64,000 nt of DNA, taken from Progne subis subis (lineage: Eukaryota > Chordata > Aves > Passeriformes > Hirundinidae). The translations under genes were made by a program, and so were the position numbers. Positions 11,342 to 21,289 of this stretch are shown here, in pieces; within the stretch, counting starts at the first letter, position 1; each line of letters starts with the position of its first letter. Below the pieces are notes generated by a model. That model searched no databases and was not told where the DNA came from. It saw only the letters and a program-made list of their open reading frames with translations. Location: the NCBI GenBank assembly GCA_022316685.1, contig JAKJHU010000829.1, positions 1 to 64,000 of the forward strand. Direction: 5' to 3'.

Positions 11342-11916
11342 GACTTAGACTCAGGATCACTAGGATTACCCATAGGTGTACCCCTCTGCCTTTGCCTCCA
11401 CCCACCGGGTTGCCACCAGCGGCGAGGTAATCCATCTTCCCGGCAGCAAGGGTATTCTTCCGGGCCTCCATAGTCTGTCCTGTTAGCATACCGTCTTTTA
11501 TAAGTGCCCCACGTGGCCAATTTTATTTGTTCTGCTATACAGGGTACTTTGACCGCCCTCCTACACTCAATTGCTAAAGGTTCGGCTTTAGTATTTAGTT
11601 TCCCCCTTAACCCGTCTCTGAATATTAGGAACCAGTCTGGAAAATCTAATTCCAATATACCCCTCTCGGTGGCAAGGACTCGGAAAAAGTTCGTTAGCCA
11701 CCTCTCCTTCTCTAAACAGTTTTTACACAGGCCCCAAGGTCTGAACCCTCTGGAACAATGTGCTACCCAAATCTCATTACAATAACCACACTTAAAATGA
11801 TTGAAAGGATAACAGGTACACCCAACTTCAAGACAACTTATCGTATGCCTGTCAATCATTGAGTCTGTCTGTGGATTTTCAACTTCAGGTCTCCTGGCGA
11901 TGAGATTACTCTCCAC
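11278..11916 (-). CDS. Provirus A: cysteine-rich zinc-finger-like ORF between pol and env
   Basis: Open frame of about 212 codons, with GTG at its left limit and a first ATG about 20 codons in, so the start is uncertain. A Cys cluster about 30-75 residues in reads C-x4-C-x-C-x7-C-x2-C-x7-C-x9-C-x2-C with an intervening W and CS. A helical, charged stretch with ECRRAVKVPC follows, then a basic Arg/Trp/Pro-rich tail. Provirus B has a frame at the same place with the same CxxC-W-CS-R-CxxC core. I recognise no known retroviral protein. Possibilities are an accessory protein, or an extended Env leader. The upstream end is cut by the LTR-like segment at 11927-12318. Confidence 0.55.
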   Translation of the reverse strand: MESNLIARRPEVENPQTDSMIDRHTISCLEVGCTCYPFNHFKCGYCNEIWVAHCSRGFRPWGLCKNCLEKERWLTNFFRVLATERGILELDFPDWFLIFRDGLRGKLNTKAEPLAIECRRAVKVPCIAEQIKLATWGTYKRRYANRTDYGGPEEYPCCREDGLPRRWWQPGGWRQRQRGTPMGNPSDPESKSCAARMASPALRDKWGMKDSA

Positions 11917-11926
11917 TCTGGAGTGC

Positions 11927-12318
11927 TGTCACGTTGTTCGACCTTCTTCACCTGGGAAGCGTGTGTCCAGCCTTTTTCCGCGGACCTGACAGCAGTGTCT
12001 GTGGTCAGGAGGACAAGGAAAGGTGAAACTATACTTCCCTCTAGCCACCCCCCGGCTCTCGCTAGCTCAGTTATTCAGGGGTTTTAGGGAAATATATTTC
12101 CAGAGAGACAGAATAAAGATTTCAAAAGAGTGGCTCTCACCCCCAGGCTTCCATACAAGCTTTATTCTCGATGTGATGTTCCAGGAGGCCGAGGAGATAG
12201 AGAGCGAACCAGGAAGAAACAGGGGTATATCTAGTTTTGGGCCAAGGAAAGATACTGGCCCTGAGCCAATAGGGTCAGGGGTATGTATGATAGAGAAAAA
12301 GGGTTAAACTACATGACA
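11927..12318 (-). mobile_element. LTR-like segment within provirus A
   Basis: 392 bp with ends TGTCACG...CATGACA (5-bp inverted termini). On the minus strand there is a CCAAT-like CCTATTGGCTCAGGG followed by AATAAAGCTTG (near 12166). On the + strand an AATAAA is also present near 12110. It replaces the last part of integrase and the start of the cysteine-rich frame that B still has. I found no target duplication, so it may be a solo LTR with eroded flanks or a recombination product. Confidence 0.5.
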
Positions 12319-13270
12319 CAGGCTTCAGGGGGATTCTGAGGGGAAAAACCATTCCTCAGAGGAACACAACAGAAAGGTCCTTCCCAATGAGGAGTTAATG
12401 GTGTTTCTCTCCACGTCCTGATTAACACCTTGTCTCCTTTCTGGATATTATGGATGGCAAATCCTAAGGGTGTACTCTGTAATATTAGTCCATGCTTACG
12501 AAGCTCCTGCAAATTGTTATTAATTCATACAAGATAAGATTGTATCTGACAATCCTCAACCCGAGGATGTCCCACTGGCATTCCATGTTCATATGGCATT
12601 CCATAAAGCATCTCGAAGGGAGATATCCCCGTTCCTGAGTGGGGTTGAGTCCTGATGTTTAAAAGTGCAAGGGGGAGGCACTTCACCCATGACATTTTGT
12701 TCTCAAGCATAAGTTTTGATAATTGAGCTTTCAATGTTTGATTCATCCTTTCTACTCGTCCCGAGCTCAGGGGGTGCCAGGGCGTATGATATTCCTACCG
12801 GATTCCTAGGGCATTTGCCAAATGTTTTATGATTTTGGAGGTGAAGTGCGTCCCCTGGTCTGAATCAATGTAGTCTGCAATCCAGTATCTTGGTATTATT
12901 TCCTCCAGTTGTTTTTTAGCAACCACTTGGGCGGTGGCCCGAGGACTAGGGAACGCTTCTACCCAGTGGGTTAGCTGATCTATTATTACCAACAAATATC
13001 GATGCCTCCCAATTTTAGGTAATTCGGTAAAATCTACCTGGATTCTTCCAAATGGGTGGTATGCTAAAGGGCGTCCCTCTGGGGATACCTGCTGGGTCCT
13101 AGATCTATTTATCTTCTGACATGTCATACATCCCTGGACCTCCTGTTTTGCTATTTCATAGATTCCCTTGCACCCAAAGAACTTCAAAAATTGTTCAGCC
13201 AGAGCTTGTGCTCCCCAATGGGTCTGCAAGTGCAGCCTTCTCAAGATTTTTCTAGCATAATTCTTTGTTA
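12309..13270 (-). pseudogene. pol: Provirus A pol: integrase (broken)
   Basis: Integrase, which joins viral DNA to the host genome. The zinc-binding HHCC domain is visible (LHLQTHWG, later CMTC). The catalytic core has Asp in QVDFTELP and in IDSDQGTHF, and the Glu in VERMNQT. A C-terminal GDKVLIRTW and TPHWEGPF region follows. Breaks: a 14-bp tandem duplication (gttattaattctct twice, 13268-13295 region) shifts the frame at the RNase H/integrase border; in-frame TAG at about 12795 where B has a Trp codon; in-frame TGA at about 12525; and a frame change in the last 40 codons, where homology to B ends. Confidence 0.9.
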
Positions 13271-15718
13271 TTAATTCTCTGTTATTAATTCTCTACCATC
13301 TGGTAATTTCCACTTCCCATCTTCTAATATCCCTCCTATCTTTTTGTATTCCTCCACCTCCTTTTCGGAAGGACAGGGAGGGAATTCCTGGGTTTCACCT
13401 TCTCTGGTTTCTGGAACATTTAGGGTTAGGAGTGCTGCCCTCTTTGCCTCCTGATCTACTAGATTGTTTCCTCTCGTTCTGAATTGCATCCCCATCTGAT
13501 GCCCTTTTACGTATACTACTGAGATAGCCTTGGGTTCCCTTATAGCCTCCAAAATTTGTTTTATTAAACCCTCATGCACTAGACCTTTCCCTCGGGCATT
13601 TATTAGTCCCCTTTCTTCCCAAATTTTCCCAAATGTGTGAACCACTCCAAAGGTATATTTTGAATCTGTATAAATGGCCCCTACCCTTCCTTTTAGTCCC
13701 TTTAGAGCCTGCAGGACTGCATATAGTTCACATGCTTGTGCTGACCAGGATGCGCTTAAAGGGCCAGATTCTACTACTCTTCCTGTTTTTGCATCTATGA
13801 CAGCATAGCCTGATTTCCTTTTCCCTTCTAAAACTCGGGCTGATCCATCCACAAACCATTTTTCCCCTTCCTCCAGCTCTTCTTCCTCTAAATCTGCCCT
13901 AATCTTGGTTTGGAGTTCTATTATTTCAGCGCAATTGTGGGTGAGCCCTTCCAAGGCTTCTCCAAAGAGGAACTCGGCTGGGTTTTTGGCTGTGGTTGTC
14001 CTTAGTTCTAATTCAGGCGCATGGATGAGTATGGCCTCGTATTTTAGAAGTCTAGCGTCTGTAAGCCATTTATCTGCTTTTTGCTGTAAGATGGTCCTTA
14101 CACTGTGTGGGGTATATACTATTAACGGAGCCCCAAAGGTTATTTTTTTAGCCTCTTCCACCAGCTGGGCTACTGCCACAATTGCCTGTAGGCATGTGGG
14201 CCATCCCCTGCTCACCGGGTCTAGTAACTTGGAAACATAACCTACGGGTTTCTTGTCCCCTGCCCAATCTTGTGTTAATACTCCATGGGCTGTGTGGTTG
14301 CTCACATCTATGAACAACTGGAATTGCCTTTTTACATCAGGGAGACTCAATACAGGAGCTGCCATCAAGGCCTCCTTTAAGTATCTAAACTCCCATTCAT
14401 CTTGCTCAGTCCATTTCAACTTATCTGTGGTTAGTTTTTCATACAAAAACTTTACCTTCTCACTATAACCCTCTATCCACTGTCGGCAATATCCGAGGAG
14501 CCCCAGCAGCTGTCTCACTTGTCTTTTGTTTTGCGGGGGAGGTAATTGTATTATGCCAGCCACCCTCTCCGGGTCTAATCTCTTTTTCCCTTTTGTAATC
14601 CAATGTCCCAAATATTTTACCTCAGGCTCTGCAAACTGCAGTTTAGACTTTGAGACTTTTAGTCCCTTATCTCCTAGGAAGTTTAGCAAAGATATGGTGC
14701 AGGCTTTCACATTCTTCTCCTCCTGTCCTGCAATTAACAGGTCGTCTACGTATTGCAAGATCTTAGGCCCCTCCTTCGGGGAAAATTGGCTCAAAAATTG
14801 TTCTAATGCCTGACCAAACAGGTTAGGTGAGTCGACAAACCCCTGGGGAAGGGATGCCCATCTTTGCTGCTGCTTCCTATTCCTGTCTGGGTCTTCCCAC
14901 TCAAAAGCAAAATAGTCTCGGCTCCCTTCTGCCAATGGACAAGTCCAGAAAGCATCCTTTAGGTCTATTACACTGTACCATATATCCTTGGGGGAAACCC
15001 GGTTCAAAAGGGTGTATGGGTTTGCCACTACGGGGAATCGTGTCTTGGTTCTTTCATTTACAGCCCTTAAATCCTGAACTAACCGGTAACTCCCATCTGC
15101 TTTCCGTACAGCCAGGATAGGTGTGTTATGTCGGGACATGCATGGTTCCAGGATCCCCTTTGCTATTAAATCCTCTATTATGGGCTTCAATCCTCGCCTC
15201 CCCTCCAGGGAGATAGGGTATTGCTTCACCCTTATGGGGTCTTCTGGTCTCTCGATTTCGATCGAGATGGGTTCCATCTCCAGCCTCCCTGCTTCCCCTT
15301 GAGTATGCCAAACCTTGGGGTTAATTTCCCTCTCATCCTCGAGGGTCAATTTATATAAACTCACTATCAATTTAGAATCTTTCACTATCAAATTAATTCC
15401 TAATGCAACCATCAGATCTCGGCCTAATAGGTTATAGTCAGCCTCTTCAACTAATAGCATATCTCCCAAGCAAATCTTATTCTCAGACTCAATTTCCACA
15501 TCCTTGACTATGGAAACTTTAAAGCGTTCCCTTTTGGCCCCTATGACCATCATAGAATCCTTACTTATTTTACACCCTGGGGGCAATTGTTTAAATGGAC
15601 TTTTTTCAGCCCCTGAATCCACAAGGAAATCCAACTCCTTCCTTTCGGGTCCTATTTTAAGTTTTACCACAGGCTCTTTAGATGTTATGGACCCCAAAAT
15701 AAAGAGGCCTCGACACCC
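13271..15718 (-). CDS. pol: Provirus A pro-pol: protease, reverse transcriptase, RNase H
   Basis: Single open frame of about 815 codons in the same frame as gag, directly after its UAG. Protease: active site FLVDSGAEKSPF (about residues 25-36). Reverse transcriptase: LVQDLRAVNE, DLKDAFWTCPL, LPQGFVDSPNLF and the catalytic LQYVDDLLIAG. RNase H: VDGS, CELYAVLQAL, TDSKYTFGVVHTFG, VKGHQ and NNLVDQEAK, so all catalytic acidic residues are present. It ends at a stop created by a frameshift just after the RNase H tail. It would be made as a Gag-Pol fusion by readthrough. The intact length is striking for an endogenous copy and fits the low LTR divergence. Confidence 0.95.
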   Translation of the reverse strand, partial: GCRGLFILGSITSKEPVVKLKIGPERKELDFLVDSGAEKSPFKQLPPGCKISKDSMMVIGAKRERFKVSIVKDVEIESENKICLGDMLLVEEADYNLLGRDLMVALGINLIVKDSKLIVSLYKLTLEDEREINPKVWHTQGEAGRLEMEPISIEIERPEDPIRVKQYPISLEGRRGLKPIIEDLIAKGILEPCMSRHNTPILAVRKADGSYRLVQDLRAVNERTKTRFPVVANPYTLLNRVSPKDIWYSVIDLKDAFWTCPLAEGSRDYFAFEWEDPDRNRKQQQRWASLPQGFVDSPNLFGQALEQFLSQFSPKEGPKILQYVDDLLIAGQEEKNVKACTISLLNFLGDKGLKVSKSKLQFAEPEVKYLGHWITKGKKRLDPERVAGIIQLPPPQNKRQVRQLLGLLGYCRQWIEGYSEKVKFLYEKLTTDKLKWTEQDEWEFRYLKEALMAAPVLSLPDVKRQFQLFIDVSNHTAHGVLTQDWAGDKKPVGYVSKLLDPVSRGWPTCLQAIVAVAQLVEEAKKITFGAPLIVYTPHSVRTILQQKADKWLTDARLLKYEAILIHAPELELRTTTAKNPAEFLFGEALEGLTHNCAEIIELQTKIRADLEEEELEEGEKWFVDGSARVLEGKRKSGYAVIDAKTGRVVESGPLSASWSAQACELYAVLQALKGLKGRVGAIYTDSKYTFGVVHTFGKIWEERGLINARGKGLVHEGLIKQILEAIREPKAISVVYVKGHQMGMQFRTRGNNLVDQEAKRAALLTLNVPETREGETQEFPPCPSEKEVEEYKKIGGILEDGKWKLPDGRELITEN

Positions 15719-17464
15719 CTAGTCCTCTTGGAACATTCTCTCATCTTTCATTCTCTTTTTGCAATCCCTCTTCAGATGTCCCTTCTTTTTGCAATAAAAA
15801 CATTCAGGACCTTCCCCTTGGTTGTTAGGGGTTCTCCTTGGAGGGGGTGCTGGTTTTTTCTGTGGGGCCCTTTTCATGGTTTTTCCTAACTCATGAGGAC
15901 GGTCTTGTTTCTGGGCTTCCCTAACTGCTGCCACCAACACCTTTGCCTGCATTTTCTGTTTCTCTTCATCTCTCCTCATGTAAACTTTCTGAGCCTCTCT
16001 CAGCAATTCCTGCAAACTCTTTTCCTGCCAACCCTCGATTTTCTCTAGTTTCCTCCATATATCCTCCCACGACTTTGCCACGAATTGGGTTTTTAACAAC
16101 ATCTCCCCCACAGGGGAATAGGGATCTGTCCCGGAGTATACCTGGAGGCTTCTCCTCAGCCTTTCCAACCATTCAGTGGGGGTTTCATCCTTTCTCTGAC
16201 ATTCCCCAAACACTTTGCTCAGGTTCTGCCCCCTTGGCACCGCTTCCCTGATACCTTGGATTATTATGTTCCTCATATTAATCATACTTCTCCTGCCTTC
16301 TTCTGTCTGAGCATTCCACTGGGGTTCCTGGCTTGGCCATTTTTGGTCTCCCGGGGTGCTTTGGGGGTTTCGATGTTCCCACTCCCTTATTCCTGCTTGC
16401 CTTATCATTTCCCTTTCCTCGGTGTTAAACAGTGACCTTAATATTGCAGTAAGGTCTTCATATGAATATATGCTAGTGCCTAAAAACTCGTCCAATCTTT
16501 CTGAAATCCCCAAAGGATCGTCTATAAGTTTACCCATTTCCTTTTTGAAAGCTCTCACATCACCTGTATTAATTGGTACGTTTACGTATCCAATAATTCC
16601 TGGAGCAGTGGGCACCTCCCGTAAAGGGAAAAGGTTATTTCTTTCGCCTTCATTTTCACTCTCCACTTCATCTATCCTTTTTAGCTGCCTCCTGGTTCTC
16701 CTGGCGGGTGGGGTATACCTTGCTTCTTGCGGGTTCTGAGGTGCCTGTGGAGCGGGGCTGAGGAAAGATGCCAATTCCAATTCAGGCGATGGGGGATCAA
16801 GAAGCAGGGCTTGGGGCACGGGAGGCTGGGCACCCTTCCAGAAGGCCTGGGGAACCGGCATAGGTTCTAGTGGGGGAGGGAGCCCAGAGGGCAGGGATTG
16901 AGCCCCTGTTTGCAGGAGCTGCAGTCCCAAAGGAGGCGCTGAAGGCATCAGTGGCGGTGCTGGAACCCCTTGCAAAGGTGGGAGCCCGGGCCCTGGGGGT
17001 TCTGGAGGGGCAACCGCGTTCTGTGCGGGTTGTGGGGGCTGCATTAGGTACGGCTGGGGAAGATTGTCTAAAGGTTCCCATTTGTTACTCGGGGTTCCAG
17101 CGAGATTGTTAATTTTCACTGGAAAAAGCTTAGTATCTGCTCTTTCTCAAATCCTAGCATATTCGTACTCCTCCTTATTCTTTTTTCCTTTCACATAGCT
17201 GACCAAAGCATTACAAATCCATCTTTCAAAGATCCCGAAGACGGGCCATATTACATGGTCTTGTACTTCAATTCCTCCCCAAATTTCTACACAATAATGT
17301 ATCATTTTTTCCTTAGATTTCTTTCTCCATGCAGGGCATTCCTCCCAATGTTCAAATATCCACCCCAACGGGCTCTCAAGAGGAATTTCTGGAATGTCCT
17401 TTTCTGATCTTTTTGCGTATTTCTCTGTGGATCTTTCCTGGGCTTTACTCTTCCTTTGCCCCAT
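15719..17464 (-). pseudogene. gag: Provirus A gag: matrix, proline-rich spacer, capsid, nucleocapsid
   Basis: Starts MGQ (N-myristoylation signal) at 17464. Matrix covers about 100 codons (ESPLGWIFEHWEECPAW). One in-frame TGA at 17147-17149 interrupts it; the same frame then runs open for over 470 codons. The spacer is very proline-rich and contains PSAP (MPSAPPLGL), a TSG101-type budding motif. Capsid follows (FPLREVP; NTGDVRAFKKEMGKL) with a gamma-type major homology region (RKDETPTEWLERLRRSL). Nucleocapsid has one zinc knuckle, C-x2-C-x4-H-x4-C. Gag ends in UAG followed by G, with pol in frame. Gag alone assembles particles; only the TGA blocks it here. Confidence 0.93.
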
Positions 17465-18101
17465 TCTATAGTATCACTGGCTACTAACCCTAAGGGTGAT
17501 TGGCCCCCCGGTTTTTCCCCTAGTGATGAGCTCTCCCTTTTTCTTTTTCTCCCGGACCCTCTCCTGGTCCTAGGCTGAAAGGTTTACCAGTCCCGGAATT
17601 CCTGAGGACATCCCTTCCCTTTCAGCCTTCCTGTGACCAACCCCCAAACTCCCCAAGTTTCGGGTTTTACGTGTGAGGTGTGTCTTTTACCCACGTAACT
17701 CTTGCTTCCCCCGCGACTGACCACACCCCTCGCGGGGAAGTGGAACTGCGATCTTGGGGTCCCAATCGCTTCGTGATAAAATCACGTCTCACTCACACGC
17801 TTGGTCACCCCCACTCAACCACGCAATACTTACTATCCTTTTTTCGCGTGGATTCTTCGTGCACATAAAGTTTGACGAGTTGTGTGTTCGCCGCGGCTGT
17901 GGAGGCCCTTTACCCTGGACCTTCCTGAGTTCCCCGAGAGCTCTGATCTCGTCTATCCTCCTTTTAATTGTGGCTTTTTTGGCTTAAGTTTGACTTGTGG
18001 TTTGATCAGTTCCACAGGGTCTCCTGGCTCTGACAGACTGCTGAAATCAGCGGGGTGCCTCCTGGCCAGAGACGGGGGTCCGAGGGTCCCGAGATCAGAC
18101 C
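17465..18101 (-). other. Provirus A 5' leader
   Basis: About 640 nt between primer binding site and gag ATG; packaging signals are expected here. On the minus strand ATA|GTAAGT at 17833-17828 is a good candidate splice donor for the env message. No minus-strand coding frame is evident. Confidence 0.55.
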
Positions 18102-18119
18102 ATCACGTTGGGGTCACCA
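18102..18119 (-). promoter_or_regulatory. tRNA-Trp-type primer binding site of provirus A
   Basis: Minus-strand TGGTGACCCCAACGTGAT, 3 nt inside the 5' LTR. It complements the 3' end of tRNA-Trp with one mismatch by my recollection of that tRNA. Trp priming is best known in avian sarcoma/leukosis viruses, so it is notable beside gamma-type gag and env. Confidence 0.85.
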
Positions 18120-18122
18120 GAT

Positions 18123-18745
18123 TGTAATAAATGATCAAGCCCAATTTCGTAAAATCAAAATATAGAGTTTTATTTCGAGACTTAAATTCAGTCTCTAACA
18201 GCCACAATTAAAAGGAACAGGGTCAAACCCCGGGTTTCGGCACTGGGTGAACGCAGAAATGGACTCTGATCGCTCCGAATCTACCCTGTTCACAAAGTGT
18301 GTCCCGAGCTTCTGGCTTTTATACCGTCTTTCACTAAGGATGAAGAGCTACCTTGCTTCTTGTGTCCCTTTTTTGCTTCATCAGGTATTCATGTCCATGT
18401 CTCCGGTCAGTTGAATAGATTTCCTGTGGTGGAACAATATCTTGATTGCTTACTCCGGAGTGGTGTTTAGAGATGTAAAACTCGGCTGGAGCAGATAAGA
18501 TACCTATCTGGTGTTGATCGCTGCATCGTTAGCAGGTTCATCTCTGGGGGGACACGTCTTATCTGGTCACTCCTTCCATTCACTGGGTAAACGAGTGTTC
18601 TGATGGCTTCCCGGCAGAAAACCTCCCTGTTTCTCAATCCTCCGTGTCCCCCCCTCACATTCCGCTTTTCAAACCCCAAGTACATTTTATATTTTACAAA
18701 GTTTACTTCAGACCGAATGCGAATTAACTTTATATTACATCTCAC
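18123..18745 (-). repeat. 5' LTR of provirus A
   Basis: Nearly identical to 8452-9074. TATA box TATAAAAG is the complement of 18316-18323 and AATAAA the complement of 18169-18174. The outer end reads ATCTCAC then ttttgt, so the terminal CA is altered relative to the 3' LTR. Confidence 0.93.
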
Positions 18746-18872
18746 TTTTGTCATGTTTACAGTTTTGTAATGTACACAGTTGTGGTTCAACCTCAGCCAG
18801 CAACTAAGCACGACATAGCTGTTCATTGTCTCCTCCCTCCCTGCAGTGGGATGAGGAAGAGAATTGGGAAAA

Positions 18873-18979
18873 ATGGTTTGACAGTTGGACTTTACAATTG
18901 TTGAGGTTGACGGTTGGACTTGATCTTAAAGGTCTTTTCAACCTTGATGATTCTATGATTCAGTGATTCTATGAATAGT
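18873..18979 (+). mobile_element. CR1 3' end fragment
   Basis: Contains ttggacttgatcttaaaggtc...gattctatgattc, the conserved CR1 3' tail, in + orientation. It interrupts LTR F. Confidence 0.75.
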
Positions 18980-19015
18980 AAACCTCATGGGTTGAGATAA
19001 AGAAGGTTTACTAAG

Positions 19016-20532
19016 TGTAGTGGTTTTACGTTTATTAAATTTTGGTCTTGGTACTTACTCTTTTTGTGAGAGAGAGAGACTAGGAGAAAAACAAAGCAGG
19101 CTTAACTTTAAAATTAACAAATAGTTTATTAACTTACACTAAAATAATAGAAAAACAGAAAGTTGGAAAAAAACTAAAATGGAATGAAACTTCAAAAAAC
19201 TTTTCCCTCCCCTTACAAACTGTTCACTTTTTTACAAAACAACATAAAAAGACAAAACTTGTAATTTTCAGTCAGTTTTATTATCTGATAATAGTCTTTC
19301 ATTAATTCATTAGGGGAAGAGTATCCTTTTGAGTCATGGATCCTACTGACAACTTAGAACAGTTCTCTTGTGGGTTTTAAACTGTCACAAAAACAACCGC
19401 CCAGAGAAACTTGCCTTTGTGACCCTCCCAGGAACAGTTTCCCAAGCTGCTTATGGGTCATGGGTCTTAGACTTTTGCATACTGGGGTGTCACTTTTTAA
19501 AGATGAATAACTCCAAAGCAAAGGATTCTCCACTTCGAGGTACAGAGATATCTTCTCACTTCTTCACTGGCGCAGGGGGCTTCTCATCTTTATCTCTGTT
19601 CAAGCATCTTATAGGATATTACTTAGTTCATCACAAACACCTTTGCTTAAATCTACACGAAAAAACAATCATCTCTCCAAATGCATATCTTTCCCATGAT
19701 TTACAGGAATGACTTAAATATAGAGTTCATTTCCATGGCTCAAGTAAGAATAGAACAACCAACTCTTCAACCCTCTGTCTTAATAGTCTTTTCACTCTTG
19801 CTACTGACTTCATGCTGTTGTTCTTTATGTTCACTCTGTTTTCCTTACTCTCTCAGAGAAGGGCTAAGCTCTGGAAGCTTCATGTTGCTAAGAAAGAGTT
19901 AAATCTGCTCGGCGTTTTTGTCTCTCACTCTCTGTAGCTCGTAGTGTTAGATGTTCAAGGCTGAGCTGATAAGGAAAAACTCACGCAGAAACATTAGAAA
20001 CTGGAGCACTCAGGCAGTCTAGAAAAAAACTCAGGCAAGATCATAAATGCCTTCTCAGCCCACCCCTTGGTGCAAATCGGGGTGGCCTCAGCCCAAACAG
20101 TGCTCATAGCTCCCATCAGGGGCCCAGCAGAGATCCCCCTCTGCTCCAAGGAAACTTGAAGAAAGCAGCTGCCACAAAACAGCAACCTCTCCTTCTCCCC
20201 CCCTTCACCCGGGAGCTGATGGAATCCAGCCAGGCCTCAGGCTAGCTTCCCCCCCCCCAAAAAGGGGGGAGCAGCAGGCCCAGCTTGATGTTACCTGTCT
20301 CTCTCTAGCCAAAAGAAGACAGAAAAGGACCCACCTACAGGAAATCAAAGAGTTTTATATAGTACTTCCCAAAGTCGCAGCTAACAATTTCAGTGGTCAG
20401 AATAGATGTCAATATTCTAACTAACTCTCTGATAGGTCTCTGTCTCTTCCAAAGCAATTCCCAGGTCCTGACCTAGAGAATTATTTTACATTCTTTTATA
20501 ACTAAAAAACTAAACTGTACTAACCCATGACA
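19016..20532 (-). mobile_element. LTR family H, long solo LTR
   Basis: Ends TGTAGTGG...CCATGACA, flanked by ctaag at 19011-19015 and 20533-20537, a 5-bp target duplication. It sits inside LTR F, whose sequence resumes on the right. At about 1.5 kb it is long for an LTR, and an unrecognised internal insertion is possible. A 5-bp duplication suits ERVL-type elements. No coding motif is seen. Confidence 0.65.
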
Positions 20533-20696
20533 CTAAGATAAAAAAGGAAGAGAAAAAAATAGAATATACAAAACAAATTATGCAAAATGCAATGGTTCAC
20601 CACTTGCTGACTGATGCCTAGCCCATCCCTGAGCTGTGATTCCAGTCCCCTGGCAAACTCCTCCCAGTTTATATGCTGAGCATGACATCATAGTGT

Positions 20697-21289
20697 TAGG
20701 GTTTGGGAGGAACCTTAAAGATCATCTAGTTCCAAACTCCCTGCCTTGGGCAGGGACATCTTCCATTAGACCAGGTTGCTCCAAGCCCCATCCAACCTGG
20801 CCTTGAACACTGCCAGGGATGGGGCATCCACAGCTTCTCTGGGCAACCTGTTCCAGTACCACACCAGCCTCACAGTAAAGAATTTCTTTCTTATGTCTAA
20901 CCTAAATTTCCCCTCTTTCAATTTGTACCCATATACTCCTTGTCCTATCACTACAGTTCCTGATGAAGAGTCCCTCTCCAGCTTCCCTGTAGGTCCCTTC
21001 AGATACTGGAAGGTTACTATGAGGTCTTCATGCAACCTTCTCCAGGCTGAATAGCCCAAACTTTCTCAGCCTGTCTTTGTAGGGGAGGTGCTCCAGTCCT
21101 CTTATCAACTTCATGACCTTCCTCTGGACTTGCTCCAACAGTTCCATGTCCTTATGTTGGGGGCACCAGAACTGTACTCAGTACTCCAGATGGGATCTCA
21201 CAAGAGATGAGTAGAGGGGGAGAATCACCTCCTTCAACCTGCTGCCAGTTCTTTTGATGCAGCCCAGGATGTGGTTTGCTTCCTGGGCT
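20697..21289 (-). mobile_element. CR1 3' portion
   Basis: Read on the minus strand it is the CR1 ORF2 C-terminus (FQYLKGPTGKLERDSS; WYWNRLPREAVDAPSLAVFKARLDGAW) followed by the CR1 3' untranslated tail. Inserted in LTR F. Confidence 0.85.

Larger units (their letters stand above)
8452..18745 (-). mobile_element. Provirus A: full-length gammaretrovirus-like ERV
   Basis: About 10.3 kb, transcribed from right to left: LTR (18745-18123), Trp-type primer binding site (18102-18119), leader, gag (17464-15719), UAG, pro-pol (15718-12309), LTR-like insert, cysteine-rich frame, env (about 11341-9194), polypurine tract (9075-9088), LTR (9074-8452). The flanks ttttgt (8446-8451) and ttttgt (18746-18751) form a target duplication; the outer base of the right LTR end is lost or changed. 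The LTRs differ by about five substitutions and one indel over about 620 bp, so insertion is recent. Gag motifs, in-frame UAG and Env type point to the gammaretroviral side of class I. Confidence 0.95.

Noticed and set aside
13905..15120. + strand frames over provirus A pol
   Set aside because: Antisense shadows of the long minus-strand pol frame.
18467..18826. 119-codon frame through the 5' LTR of A
   Set aside because: Same LTR frame as at 8795-9100, but its start lies in host DNA outside the provirus, so it is not an independent gene.
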